Source of the DNA: NCEH01 sp043195125
Lineage (GTDB): Bacteria > Pseudomonadota > Alphaproteobacteria > Rhizobiales > Xanthobacteraceae
Length of the DNA stretch: 64,000 nucleotides
Reading direction: 5' to 3' (one strand)
NCBI RefSeq assembly: GCF_043195125.1
Contig: NZ_JBAFWR010000003.1
Shown in pieces: positions 1-8,358 of the stretch; within the stretch, counting starts at the first letter, position 1; each line of letters starts with the position of its first letter. The notes under the pieces are model-generated. The model worked only from the letters and a program-made list of their open reading frames with translations, searched no databases and had not been told where the DNA came from. The translations under genes were made by a program, and so were the position numbers.

Positions 1-71
1 CTCGCCTTATGCGAAGACGCCAGAGGCGAAGACATCCGCCTGAAGGTGGAACGCTTCCGAGGCGCGGTGAT

Positions 72-92
72 GCCGGCGGTCAGGCCGCCGGC
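72..92 (-). terminator. Possible hairpin terminator at the end of the first GntR gene
   Basis: An 8-bp perfect stem (GCCGGCGG / CCGCCGGC) with a 5-base loop spans the stop codon of the minus-strand regulator. No T tract follows on the minus strand, so termination is uncertain. I see no gene in bases 1-71. Confidence 0.25.
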
Positions 93-871
93 TCTTCCTG
101 TTTTGCCAGCAGATCCAGGGCGGCCAGCACCGCCTTTCCGGTGCGGCGAGTATGGTCGGCGATGGCGGCGGCGAAACGCTCCGCATCGCGGCTGCGCAGC
201 AGCGTCATGAAGGCCTCATGCTCCTGAAGCGATTCATCCCACCGGCCGGCCTCGTAATTGGCCTGGGCGCGGGCGCGGTAGATCTTGGCCGCAAGCGCGG
301 TCCAGCTGGTGAACAGCACCGGATTGCCGGCGAGGCGGGCGATCTCGGCGTGGATCCGCTGGTTCTGGCGAAAGTATTCGGCCCGCGCCCCGGCGTGATG
401 ATGCGCCACGAGCCGCGCGTGCATCTCATCCAGCGCGCCGATTTCGGCGGCTGAAGCCCTGGCGCAGGTGAGGCCGGCGGCGAGATGGTCGAGCGCAAGC
501 ACCACCTCGAACACCGCGGCGATATCGGCGCGGTCCAGCGGCATCACCCGCGGCGTGCGGTGGGGCCGAAGCTCGATGAGGCCTTCGGACGCCAGCACCT
601 TGAACGCCTCGCGCAGCGGCGTGCGGGACACGCCGAAGGTCTCGCACAGCATGCGTTCCGGCAACGGGCTGCCGGGGCGCAATTCACCGTCCAGCACCAT
701 TTCGCGCAGCCGCATCACGAGCTGGTCGTGCAGGGAGGCGGTGTTCAGCGGCTGCTTAGGATCGCTCGCGGACAGCTTCAGTCGCGCCGGCTTGAACCGC
801 GTGCGGGCTGGCGCGCGCGGCCGCACCTTGCCGTCGCCCGGCTTTTCCAAAGGTGCCTCCGATTCTGTCAT
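80..871 (-). CDS. GntR family regulator, FCD type
   Basis: Transcription factor of 263 aa. An N-terminal winged helix (about residues 47-110, with FGVSRTPLREAFKVL as recognition region) is followed by an FCD ligand domain with the usual acidic and histidine metal-site positions (LALDHLA, RIHAEIA, EHEAF, DHTRRTG). I chose the ATG at 871; an in-frame extension to 934 would run through the likely operator. The gene is divergent from the ABC importer operon starting at 1030, and a 20-bp near-palindrome at 924-943 lies between them. It therefore probably controls that operon and itself. The first 40 residues are basic and Pro-rich, an unusual lead-in. The ligand is unknown. Confidence 0.9.
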   Translation of the reverse strand: MTESEAPLEKPGDGKVRPRAPARTRFKPARLKLSASDPKQPLNTASLHDQLVMRLREMVLDGELRPGSPLPERMLCETFGVSRTPLREAFKVLASEGLIELRPHRTPRVMPLDRADIAAVFEVVLALDHLAAGLTCARASAAEIGALDEMHARLVAHHHAGARAEYFRQNQRIHAEIARLAGNPVLFTSWTALAAKIYRARAQANYEAGRWDESLQEHEAFMTLLRSRDAERFAAAIADHTRRTGKAVLAALDLLAKQEEPAA

Positions 872-923
872 TTCTTTGCGCTTCCTGCCTACAAAATCGG
901 CTTTTAAGCCAATCGCATTATGA

Positions 924-943
924 CATATAACCATGATTATACG
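924..943. promoter_or_regulatory. Operator-like near-palindrome between GntR and ABC operon
   Basis: CATATAACCATGATTATACG is a 20-bp dyad centred on CATG, with two mismatched pairs. It lies between divergent genes starting at 871 and 1030. A site for the adjacent GntR protein is inferred. It does not resemble the 17-bp motif repeated from 6318 to 25917. Confidence 0.45.
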
Positions 944-1029
944 AATAAAAAACCATATTGCATACCGAATGCCTTTCGCTTCCGGCGGACGGGCGATCGG
1001 CTCGAATGGTCTTCCAGAGGAGCAAGGTC

Positions 1030-2037
1030 ATGAAGAGGTTTTTGTCCCGCATCGCCCTTGCGCTGGCGCTTGCGGCCGGTGCGGTCTCGACGGCGACAGC
1101 CCAGTCTGAGCCCACCATCAAGCTCGGTTTCGCCAAGTGCGCCCATTGCACCCCACTCACCCTCACGCCGGACTATGCCAAGGGCATCAAGCTGGACGTG
1201 ATCGGCTTCAATACGGGAAATGACGTTCTGACCGCCCTGGTGTCCAAAAGCATCGACGTGGCGCAGGTGACCTACCTCCATTATGCGACCGCGCTCGACA
1301 AGGGCTTCGACGTGGTGGCCATCTCCGGGCAGGTGAACGGCGGCTCGGCGTGCGTCATTCAAAACGACCTGCCGCTGGCGGCCGACGATTGGGCCGGGCT
1401 CAAGAAGCTGATCGCGGACTACAAGGCGCAGGGCAAGCCGTTCCGCATCGCGGCCTCGCGCGGCAATGCGCAGGACATCCATATGCGCGGCGCCTTTGCC
1501 AAGCAGGGCATCGACGTCAACAAGGACGTTCAGTTCATCAACATTCCCAACCCCTCCGACCATATCCAGGCGCTGCGCCGGAGCGAGGTGGAGCTGATCT
1601 GCACCACGGAGCCTTTCGCCACCCAGATCCTGCAGGCCAAGGCCGCCAAGTTCTTCACCTTTCCCTACGACCAGGCCGCCGGAAAGCTGACCAACCTCAT
1701 CGTCACACGCTCCGACGTAATCGCGGCGAACCCCAAGGCGGTCGAGGAGACGGTACGGGCCATCGTCAAGGTCGACGACAAGATCGCCGGCGACAAGCAA
1801 TTGTGGGTCGATGTCATCAGTAAGGTGACCGGGCTCGACAAGGCGATCGCGGAAGGTGCGGTGGGCAATCTTTATCCCGACTACAAGATGTATCGGTCCT
1901 CGGCGGTTGCCATCGCCACGATGATGAAGGACCTCAAGTACATCAACACCGACGTGACGGCGGCGGTGGAGAAGAACATGGACTACCGCTTCCTCGAGGC
2001 GGTCACGGGCAAGCCCAAGACCGACCTTGGTTATTGA
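1030..2037 (+). CDS. NitT/TauT-type ABC transporter substrate-binding protein
   Basis: Periplasmic binding protein of 335 aa. The ATG at 1030 follows AGAGGAG and opens a classic Sec signal peptide (MKRFLSRIALALALAAGA, cleavage near ATA/QSEP). The mature part has the type 2 binding fold typical of nitrate/taurine/sulfonate importers (IKLGFAKCAHCTPL at the start, QVTYLHYATALDKGFDVVAISG near residue 80). Two close cysteines in KCAHC are notable. It is first in an operon with permease and ATPase. The substrate is not readable; the downstream decarboxylase-like and dehydrogenase genes suggest an organic acid. Confidence 0.88.
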   Translation: MKRFLSRIALALALAAGAVSTATAQSEPTIKLGFAKCAHCTPLTLTPDYAKGIKLDVIGFNTGNDVLTALVSKSIDVAQVTYLHYATALDKGFDVVAISGQVNGGSACVIQNDLPLAADDWAGLKKLIADYKAQGKPFRIAASRGNAQDIHMRGAFAKQGIDVNKDVQFINIPNPSDHIQALRRSEVELICTTEPFATQILQAKAAKFFTFPYDQAAGKLTNLIVTRSDVIAANPKAVEETVRAIVKVDDKIAGDKQLWVDVISKVTGLDKAIAEGAVGNLYPDYKMYRSSAVAIATMMKDLKYINTDVTAAVEKNMDYRFLEAVTGKPKTDLGY

Positions 2038-2047
2038 GGGCGGGCGG

Positions 2048-2860
2048 ATGCAAGCCATTCTAAGACGGGGCCGGCCGGAACGTTTCATCGTTCCGGTCCT
2101 GATCCTCGCCGGGTGGGAAGCCTTTTCCCGCTCCGGCGCCCTGCCCCCGGCGCTCCTGCCGGCGCCTTCGGCGGTGGCATGGGCCTGGCTCGACTGGATC
2201 TTCGGCATCGACGGCAACACGCAGAGCTATAGCGGCCGCTGGATCTTCGACGTGATGGCGAGCTTCTGGCGCGTCGCCGCCGGATTCGCGATCGCCACCG
2301 CCATGGGCGTGACGCTCGGGGTCGCCATCGGCTGGTCCCGGTTCATCGAGGTGCTGATCGAGCCCACGCTCCAAACCCTGCGCCCGATTCCGCCGGTCTC
2401 GTGGATTCCACTCGCCATTATCTGGTTCGGCATCGCCGACAAGCCGGCGATCTTCCTCGTATTCCTCGGTGCTTTCTTCCCGATCCTGCTCAACACCATC
2501 CACGGCGTGAAGACCTGCGATCGCAACCTGATCCGCGCCGGTGCCATGGTGGGCGGCAGCCAGCACCAATTGCTGCGCTTCATCGTCGTACCGGCGGCGC
2601 TGCCGTCGATCTTCGCCGGCCTGCGCATCGGCGTCGGCTCGGCCTGGATGCTCACGGTCACCGCCGAAATGGTCGCGGTGAAGAGCGGGGTCGGCTACGT
2701 GCTTTGGGATTCCTATTATTTCCTGCGCTACGACATCGTCATCGCCGCCATGGCCTCCATCGGCCTGCTCGGCTTCCTGAGCGATCTCATGATCCAGGCG
2801 GTGGCCCGGCACATGCTGCGCTGGCAGCAAGGCACCACCCTCCAGGGCGTGGAGGGATGA
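2048..2860 (+). CDS. ABC transporter permease, NitT/TauT type
   Basis: Inner-membrane permease of 270 aa with about six hydrophobic helices and the cytoplasmic EAA-like loop (GAMVGGSQHQLLRFIVVPAA, about residues 165-185) that contacts the ATPase. The ATG at 2048 follows a GAGGGCGGG ribosome site; an in-frame TTG at 2027 would overlap the upstream gene and is less likely. Its stop overlaps the ATPase start by 4 bp (ATGA), indicating translational coupling. Confidence 0.92.
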   Translation: MQAILRRGRPERFIVPVLILAGWEAFSRSGALPPALLPAPSAVAWAWLDWIFGIDGNTQSYSGRWIFDVMASFWRVAAGFAIATAMGVTLGVAIGWSRFIEVLIEPTLQTLRPIPPVSWIPLAIIWFGIADKPAIFLVFLGAFFPILLNTIHGVKTCDRNLIRAGAMVGGSQHQLLRFIVVPAALPSIFAGLRIGVGSAWMLTVTAEMVAVKSGVGYVLWDSYYFLRYDIVIAAMASIGLLGFLSDLMIQAVARHMLRWQQGTTLQGVEG

Positions 2861-3657
2861 GCATGGCCACCATCGAAATCTCCGGCGTCTCGAAGATCTT
2901 CAAGGACGCCAAGCGCAAGGCCGATGTCACCGCGCTCAGCAACGTCAGCTTCTCGGTCAAGCGGAACGAATTGCTGTGCCTGCTGGGGCCGAGCGGCTGC
3001 GGCAAGTCCACCTTGCTGAACATGATCGCCGGCTTCGACAAGCCGACCACCGGCACCGTGAAGGTGGACGGCCAGATCATCACCGCGCCCGGCGCCGACC
3101 GCGGCGTGGTGTTCCAGCAGCCGAACCTCATGCCCTGGCTTCCGGTGTGGGAGAACGTGGCGTTCCACCTCAAGCTGCGCGGGGCCCAGAAGGCTCAGCG
3201 GCGCCACGAGGCGCAGCGCTATATCGACCTCGTGGGGCTGACCGGGTTCGAGAACCATTTTCCCGCCGAGCTTTCCGGCGGCATGAACCAGCGCGTCGGC
3301 ATCGCACGCGCGCTGCTCATGAACCCGGCCGTGATCCTGATGGACGAGCCGTTCGGCGCGCTGGACGAACAGACCCGCATGGACATGCAGAACGAGCTGA
3401 TCTCCATCTGGGAACGCCACAAGGGCACGATCGTCTTCGTCACCCATGGCATCGACGAGGCGCTCACGCTCGGCACCCATGTGGCGGTCATGTCGGCCCG
3501 TCCGGGCCGGATCGCCGAGATCATCCCGCTCGATCTGCCGCGCCCGCGCGACATCACCAGCCCCCGCTTCAACGACGTGAAGCGGCACATCCTGGACCTG
3601 CTGCGGCACGAGCCCGCGGCGGCCCCCTCCCTCCTCCAAACTGCGGACCCATCATGA
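2857..3657 (+). CDS. ABC transporter ATP-binding protein, NitT/TauT type
   Basis: Cytoplasmic ATPase of 266 aa. Walker A is GPSGCGKST (44-52), the signature is LSGGMNQRV, Walker B is ILMDEPFGALDEQTR, and the switch histidine is in VTHGIDEA. It overlaps the permease gene upstream and the racemase-superfamily gene downstream by ATGA junctions, so importer and enzyme are made together. Confidence 0.93.
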   Translation: MSMATIEISGVSKIFKDAKRKADVTALSNVSFSVKRNELLCLLGPSGCGKSTLLNMIAGFDKPTTGTVKVDGQIITAPGADRGVVFQQPNLMPWLPVWENVAFHLKLRGAQKAQRRHEAQRYIDLVGLTGFENHFPAELSGGMNQRVGIARALLMNPAVILMDEPFGALDEQTRMDMQNELISIWERHKGTIVFVTHGIDEALTLGTHVAVMSARPGRIAEIIPLDLPRPRDITSPRFNDVKRHILDLLRHEPAAAPSLLQTADPS

Positions 3658-4382
3658 GTGACCGTGTTCTCCTCGGCATGCTCACCCCTTCGTCCAACAC
3701 GGTGCTGGAGCCGGTGACCCAGGCCATGGTGGCCGGCCTGCCGGAAGTCTCCGCCCATTTCGGGCGATTCAAGGTCACCGAGATCGCCCTCTCCCGGCAG
3801 GCCCTGGCGCAGTTCGACGACACCGAGATCTTGCGCGCCGCGGAGCTTCTCGCCCACGCCAAGGTCGAGGTGATCGCCTGGAACGGCACCTCCTCCGGCT
3901 GGCTCGGGTTCGAGGCCGACGAGCGGCTGTGCGAACGCATCACCGCCGCCACCGGCATCAAGGCGACCACCTCCATGCTGGCGCTAAACGAAATCCTGGA
4001 GCGCCAGGGCGTGCGCGAGCTCGGCTTCGTCACGCCGTATCTCGACGAAGTGCAGAGCCGCATCCTCACCAATTACGCGGCCCTGGGCCACGCCTGCAAA
4101 GGGGAGCGACACCTCGGGCTGCAGGACAATTTCTCGTTCTCCACCGTCACCGGGGGGCAGATTTCCGGCATGATCCGCGAGGTTGCCGCGCTGGGGCCGC
4201 AGGCGATCACGGTCATCTGCACCAATCTGCGCGCCGCCCCGCTGGTGGAAGGGCTGGAGCGCGAGCTCGGCATCCCGATCTACGACACCATCGCCACCGT
4301 GGTTTGGAAGAGCCTGCGCATGGCCGGCGTGGACACCAGCCGGGTCACCGGATGGGGCTCGCTGTTCCGCGATCTGGCCTGA
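3654..4382 (+). CDS. Asp/Glu racemase superfamily enzyme, arylmalonate-decarboxylase-like
   Basis: 242 aa, two Rossmann-like halves. Racemases and maleate isomerases of this superfamily use one cysteine in each half. Here the first position is Gly78 in WNGTSSGW, followed by Thr79 and Ser80, while the second is Cys189 in VICTNLRAAP. Gly-Thr-Ser plus a single late cysteine is the arrangement of bacterial arylmalonate decarboxylase (G74, C188), and the stretch TTSMLALNEILERQGVREL also resembles that enzyme. Decarboxylation of a malonate-type acid is therefore a better guess than racemisation. It is translationally coupled to the importer ATPase. No substrate can be assigned. Confidence 0.72.
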   Translation: MSDRVLLGMLTPSSNTVLEPVTQAMVAGLPEVSAHFGRFKVTEIALSRQALAQFDDTEILRAAELLAHAKVEVIAWNGTSSGWLGFEADERLCERITAATGIKATTSMLALNEILERQGVRELGFVTPYLDEVQSRILTNYAALGHACKGERHLGLQDNFSFSTVTGGQISGMIREVAALGPQAITVICTNLRAAPLVEGLERELGIPIYDTIATVVWKSLRMAGVDTSRVTGWGSLFRDLA

Positions 4383-4387
4383 GGCGG

Positions 4388-5392
4388 ATGGGCGTCTTCG
4401 TCACCGGCAGTTCGGGCTTCATCGGCCTCACGGTCTGCGAGGCCCTGTTGGCGCGCGGCGAAAGCGTCGTGGGCTACGATCTCGCGCCGCCGCCACCGTT
4501 CGCCGAGGCGATATTCGCGGGCCTGCCGGGCCGGTTCCAATGGATCGCCGGCGATGCGAGACACCAGGACGCCCTCAAAGACGCCCTTACCGCCAGTGGC
4601 GCGGACAGACTGCTCATATTGGCGGCGGTGACCGCCGATGCGCAGCGCGAGCGCACGGCGCCCCGCACCGTCATCGACGTGAACGTGGGCGCCGTCGCCT
4701 CGGCGATGATAGCGGCGGCCGCCGTCGGGATCAGCCGCATCGTCTACCTCGGGTCCGGCTCGGCCTATGGCACGAGCGGGCGGGACGCCACGCCGCTGGA
4801 CGAGGCGACGACACCGCTTCGGCCCGAGGGGCTCTACGGCATCAGCAAGGAGGCCGGGGAAGCGGTTGCGCTGCGGCTCGCCGAACTCACCAGCCTCGAT
4901 CTCGTGGTCGGGCGCCTTGGAACCTGCTTCGGCCCCTGGGAGTATGCGACCTCGGCGCGGGACACGCTGAGCCCGCCATTCCAGGTGCTCCGGTGCGCCG
5001 CGCGGGGCGACGAGGTGGTGTTGCCGCGGGCCCACCCGCGCGACTGGTTCTATGGGCGCGACGCCGCCGCCGCGATCCTCGCCCTGATGGACACGCCCCG
5101 CCTGCCGCACGCCGTCTATAATCTTTCCGCCGGTTTCATCTGGTCGCTGGCGGACTTCTGCCACGCCCTGGCCCTGCGCCGCCCCGGCTTGAGATGGCGC
5201 TTCGCCGCGCCGGACGAGGCCGGAAACGTGGACCTCTACATGCCTTACGATCGCGCGCCCATGGCCAACGCCCGGCTGTGCGCGGACACCGGATTTGCGC
5301 CGGATTACGACCTGCCTGCCGCCCTCGACGATTATCTGGCGTGGCTGGACGCTGCCGGCGGCCATTGGCTCACACGCGAGACCGCGCCATGA
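4388..5392 (+). CDS. NAD-dependent epimerase/dehydratase family protein
   Basis: 334 aa extended SDR. The nucleotide site is GSSGFIG at residues 7-13, Asp follows at the end of the second strand (VGYDLAPP), and the catalytic pair is YGISK. Relatives include sugar-nucleotide epimerases and sugar-acid dehydrogenases such as D-erythronate dehydrogenase. In a catabolic operon beside an importer, small-acid oxidation is more likely than sugar-nucleotide work, but this is inference. It starts 5 bp after the preceding stop and overlaps the next gene by ATGA. Confidence 0.82.
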   Translation: MGVFVTGSSGFIGLTVCEALLARGESVVGYDLAPPPPFAEAIFAGLPGRFQWIAGDARHQDALKDALTASGADRLLILAAVTADAQRERTAPRTVIDVNVGAVASAMIAAAAVGISRIVYLGSGSAYGTSGRDATPLDEATTPLRPEGLYGISKEAGEAVALRLAELTSLDLVVGRLGTCFGPWEYATSARDTLSPPFQVLRCAARGDEVVLPRAHPRDWFYGRDAAAAILALMDTPRLPHAVYNLSAGFIWSLADFCHALALRRPGLRWRFAAPDEAGNVDLYMPYDRAPMANARLCADTGFAPDYDLPAALDDYLAWLDAAGGHWLTRETAP

Positions 5393-6195
5393 CGTCACCT
5401 GTCGAAACACCGCCCGTCGAAACGCCACGTCTCGCGGGGCGCGTCTGTATCGTCACCGGCGGCGCCTCCGGCATCGGCCGCGCCATCGCCCGCCTGTTCG
5501 CCCGCCATGGCGCGCATGTGGTGATCGCCGACGTTACGCAGGATGTGATCGAGGGCGGCACGCCCACCGCCGCGCTGATCGCGCAGGAGGGCGGCAGCGC
5601 CCTGTTCCACCGCACCGATGTCTCGAAGGCCGATCAGGTGGAGGCGCTGGTGGACGCCACGGTCGCCCGCTTCGGCCGCCTCGACGTGATCGTGAACGAC
5701 GCCTGCATCCGCCATCCGCGCCGCCTAACGGATCTCGCGGAAGAGGATTGGAACCGCATGCTCGCGGTCAACCTCACCGGCGTTTTCCTCTGCTGCCGGG
5801 CCGCCGTGCGGCAGATGCTAAAGCAGGACACGCGCGCGGAAGTGCGCGGGCGCATCGTGAACCTCTCCTCCCAGCACGGCATGATCGCCGCGCCCGAGGA
5901 CCTGGCCTATGGCGTCACCAAGGCCGGCATCGCCTATCTGACCCGCCAGGTGGCCGCCGATTATGCGCAGGACGGCATCGTCTGCAACGCGGTGGCGCCG
6001 GGCAAGATCGTGACCGGCCAGGGCGGGCGCCTCCAGGACCCGCAGGTTCTCGACCGTGCCCGCCGCCGCACGCCGTGGCCGCGCTTTGGCGCGCCCGACG
6101 ATGTCGCCCACGCCGCCCTGTACCTTGCCAGCGACGATGCCCGCTTCGTCACCGGTATCAATCTGATGGTGGACGGCGGCTGGATGGCCGCCTGA
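5389..6195 (+). CDS. SDR family oxidoreductase
   Basis: 268 aa classical short-chain dehydrogenase. The cofactor motif is TGGASGIG (23-30), and the catalytic set is Ser in VNLSSQHG with YGVTK. The usual NNAG motif is changed to NDAC (VIVNDACIRHP), which is uncommon. The end VTGINLMVDGGW is typical of the family. Last gene of the 1030-6195 operon, coupled to the epimerase-like gene. It probably oxidises or reduces an intermediate of the same pathway. Confidence 0.88.
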   Translation: MTSPVETPPVETPRLAGRVCIVTGGASGIGRAIARLFARHGAHVVIADVTQDVIEGGTPTAALIAQEGGSALFHRTDVSKADQVEALVDATVARFGRLDVIVNDACIRHPRRLTDLAEEDWNRMLAVNLTGVFLCCRAAVRQMLKQDTRAEVRGRIVNLSSQHGMIAAPEDLAYGVTKAGIAYLTRQVAADYAQDGIVCNAVAPGKIVTGQGGRLQDPQVLDRARRRTPWPRFGAPDDVAHAALYLASDDARFVTGINLMVDGGWMAA

Positions 6196-6317
6196 ACGGG
6201 AGCCACGCATCGTCCAACCGGACAGCGTCAAGACATATGGATGCGCGCTCCAAATCCTCGCGACATACGGGGAAGGACCTGCCATGGACATTTCTCCACA
6301 GATCCCTTAGACGAAAG

Positions 6318-6334
6318 TTGTAAACTGTCGTCAA
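6318..6334 (+). promoter_or_regulatory. Operator copy A of the 17-bp regulon motif
   Basis: TTGTAAACTGTCGTCAA, 123 bp before the GntR gene at 6457. It matches the dyad TTGTAnACnGTnTACAA seen also at 7191, 15091, 15402, 21136 and 25901. Autoregulation by GntR is inferred. Confidence 0.6.
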
Positions 6335-6456
6335 TGTTGGATAGCCTCGATTCATGACAGGCTTATCCCTGGTGCCGCGCCGTTTCGCTTGTTGCGTTTA
6401 CATGGCGCCGCTTGGTACCGAGACAGGTCAGCTTTTATCGCGCGGAGCACTCGCTT

Positions 6457-7134
6457 ATGGCCAAATCCGAGGACGCCCTGTCGGCCATCGCGCAGCGCCG
6501 TACCCAATCGCTCACGGACATCGTGCGCAAGGAACTGGAGCGGATGATCCTCAACGGTGAAATCCGCGCGGGAGAGCGCATCAACGAGCAAACCCTGGCC
6601 ACTCAGCTCGGCGTCAGCCGGGGCCCGATCCGTGAAGCGACGCGGGCCTTGGAACGCGCGGGGCTGGTCACTTCCGTGGTCAATCACGGCAGCTTCGTGC
6701 GCGCCATCGAGGCAGACGAGGCAGCCGAAATCTACGACCTGCGGGCGGTTCTGTTCGGCTTCGCGTGCAGCCGGCTCGCGGCCCATATGACAGCCGAGCA
6801 GGAAGCCGTGCTCGAAGATCTGCTCGCGCAGATGGATCTTGCGGTCAAGAAGAACAAGGCAAGCCTATACTACCAGCTGAACCTGCGCTTCCATGAGCAA
6901 GTCATGAACTTCTGCGGCCATCGTCGCTTGAAGGAAACCTATGAATCCCTGCTGAAGGAAATGCATCTCGTGCGGCAGAGATCCCTGATGTCTGCGGCGA
7001 GCATGCGCGAATCCAATGCCGAGCATGCCGCCCTGCTTGCGGCGATGGCCGCCGGAGACGTGGCGCGCGCACGCCAGCTGGGCGAGGCACACGCCCAAGG
7101 CGGCAAGCGCCGTTCATTCGCCGCGGGCGCCTGA
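6457..7134 (+). CDS. GntR family regulator, FCD type; likely master regulator of the amide/ureide block
   Basis: 225 aa. The winged helix covers about residues 17-85 (ERINEQTLATQLGVSRGPIREATRALERAGLV), followed by an all-helical FCD domain (IYDLRAVLFGFACSRLA, LRFHEQVMNFCGH, EHAALLAAMAAGD). The start at 6457 has GGAG 9 bp upstream; an upstream in-frame ATG at 6412 is less likely. Operator copy A lies upstream, and five more copies precede the transcription units up to 25761. This is the only regulator gene inside that block, so it is the best candidate to bind them. The inducer is unknown. Confidence 0.88.
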   Translation: MAKSEDALSAIAQRRTQSLTDIVRKELERMILNGEIRAGERINEQTLATQLGVSRGPIREATRALERAGLVTSVVNHGSFVRAIEADEAAEIYDLRAVLFGFACSRLAAHMTAEQEAVLEDLLAQMDLAVKKNKASLYYQLNLRFHEQVMNFCGHRRLKETYESLLKEMHLVRQRSLMSAASMRESNAEHAALLAAMAAGDVARARQLGEAHAQGGKRRSFAAGA

Positions 7135-7190
7135 CGTCCCTCCCGGATCGCTGAGCTGCGGAGACCGCTGAAACCCGCTGCCGTAAACGA

Positions 7191-7207
7191 GTGTAAACTG
7201 TTGACAG
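7191..7207 (+). promoter_or_regulatory. Operator copy B
   Basis: GTGTAAACTGTTGACAG, containing the perfect dyad AAACTGT-TG-ACAGTTT when extended to 7211. It lies 65 bp before the AbrB-type membrane protein. A second GTAAAC half-site sits at 7183-7188. Confidence 0.65.
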
Positions 7208-7271
7208 TTTTTCACTCCGCATCGTATCGAGGAGGGAAGGCGCCGCCCGGGATAGGTAAGAGGTCGCAGGT

Positions 7272-8336
7272 ATGAACAGGCGCAGGCGCTGGATCCGGGT
7301 GACAGCCACATTCGCTGCGGCCGCGGTCGGCGGGGCGGGAATGGCGGCGCTGGGGGCACCCCTCGCCTGGCTGCTCGGGGCCTTGCTTGTGGTTGCCGCC
7401 CTCGGGCTTCTCGGTGCGCCCATCGAGGTTCCCACCTGGTCCCGCCAAGGCGGCCAGGTCATCGCGGGTGTCGCGGTCGGCCTTTATTTCACGCCCACCT
7501 TGATGGACCACCTCCTGTCCAATATCGGCTACATGCTGTTCGCGGCCGGGGTCTCGATTTTCGCTGGCGGCATGCTGTCCCTGCTGCTGGCTCGGTCCGC
7601 GAAAGTGGACAACACCACTGCCTATTTCGCCAGCCTGCCCGGTGGCGTCGCCGAGATGTCGGTCCTGGCGGAGCGCTTCGGCGGCGATACGGCCCTGGTC
7701 GCGCTGTCCCAATCGCTGCGCATCGTGGTGGTGGTGCTGACCATTCCCGTCTCCATCGCGTTTTTCGGCGTCCACGGCGCGGAAAGCTATCTGCCGCCCG
7801 CGCTTCCGCTGAAGCCCCTGGAAATGATCGGCATGCTCCTCGCGGGCCTCGCCTGCGCCTATCTGCTCGGCCGGATCCACATGGTGAACAACTGGCTGCT
7901 GGGCGGCCTCGTGGTCGGTGCGTCGGTCGCCCTGCTGCAACTCCCGCTCTCGGGCATACCGACCCCTATGGTGGACGTCAGCCAGGTCCTGATCGGCGCT
8001 GCCCTGGGCGCCCGCTTTCGGCGCCATATGATCCAGCGCTTGCGCAATTTCGTGCCGGCGGCCGTCACCAACACCTTGCTGCTGATCGCCTTCAATGTGG
8101 TCATGGCCACCGTGATCGGATGGCATGCCGGCCTCGATCTCGCGACCATGGTGCTCGCGAACGCGCCCGGCGGGGTGGCCGAGACCAGCATCACCGCCAA
8201 AACCCTTCACCTCGGCGTGGCGGAGGTGACGGCGTTCCACCTTGTGCGGATTCTCTGCATCATCCTGCTGAGTGCGCCTGCCTATCGGCTGGCCCGCTTC
8301 GCCGCGCTTCAATTGCGCGGCAGTTCCAGCGGCTGA
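7272..8336 (+). CDS. AbrB-family integral membrane protein
   Basis: 354 aa, almost wholly hydrophobic, about ten helices, with the internal duplication of the AbrB/COG3180 family. Two related motifs, FASLPGGVAEMSVLAERFGGD and LANAPGGVAETSITAKTL, mark the two halves. The family is often annotated as a regulator or ammonia monooxygenase, but such a membrane protein is more likely a transporter or permease. It has its own operator copy (7191), so it belongs to the amide/ureide regulon, perhaps as a second import or an efflux route. Convergent with the HpxZ-like gene. Confidence 0.82.
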   Translation: MNRRRRWIRVTATFAAAAVGGAGMAALGAPLAWLLGALLVVAALGLLGAPIEVPTWSRQGGQVIAGVAVGLYFTPTLMDHLLSNIGYMLFAAGVSIFAGGMLSLLLARSAKVDNTTAYFASLPGGVAEMSVLAERFGGDTALVALSQSLRIVVVVLTIPVSIAFFGVHGAESYLPPALPLKPLEMIGMLLAGLACAYLLGRIHMVNNWLLGGLVVGASVALLQLPLSGIPTPMVDVSQVLIGAALGARFRRHMIQRLRNFVPAAVTNTLLLIAFNVVMATVIGWHAGLDLATMVLANAPGGVAETSITAKTLHLGVAEVTAFHLVRILCIILLSAPAYRLARFAALQLRGSSSG

Positions 8337-8340
8337 TCAC

Positions 8341-8356
8341 GGCACGTGCGCGTGCC
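8341..8356. terminator. Small hairpin between convergent genes
   Basis: GGCACG-TGCG-CGTGCC, a 6-bp perfect stem in the 22-bp gap between the AbrB-type gene and the minus-strand operon. It could act in both directions. No T tract. Confidence 0.3.
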
Positions 8357-8358
8357 CG

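Noticed and set aside
3654..4382. Calling this protein a maleate isomerase or Asp/Glu racemase
   Set aside because: The first catalytic cysteine is replaced by glycine; only Cys189 remains.
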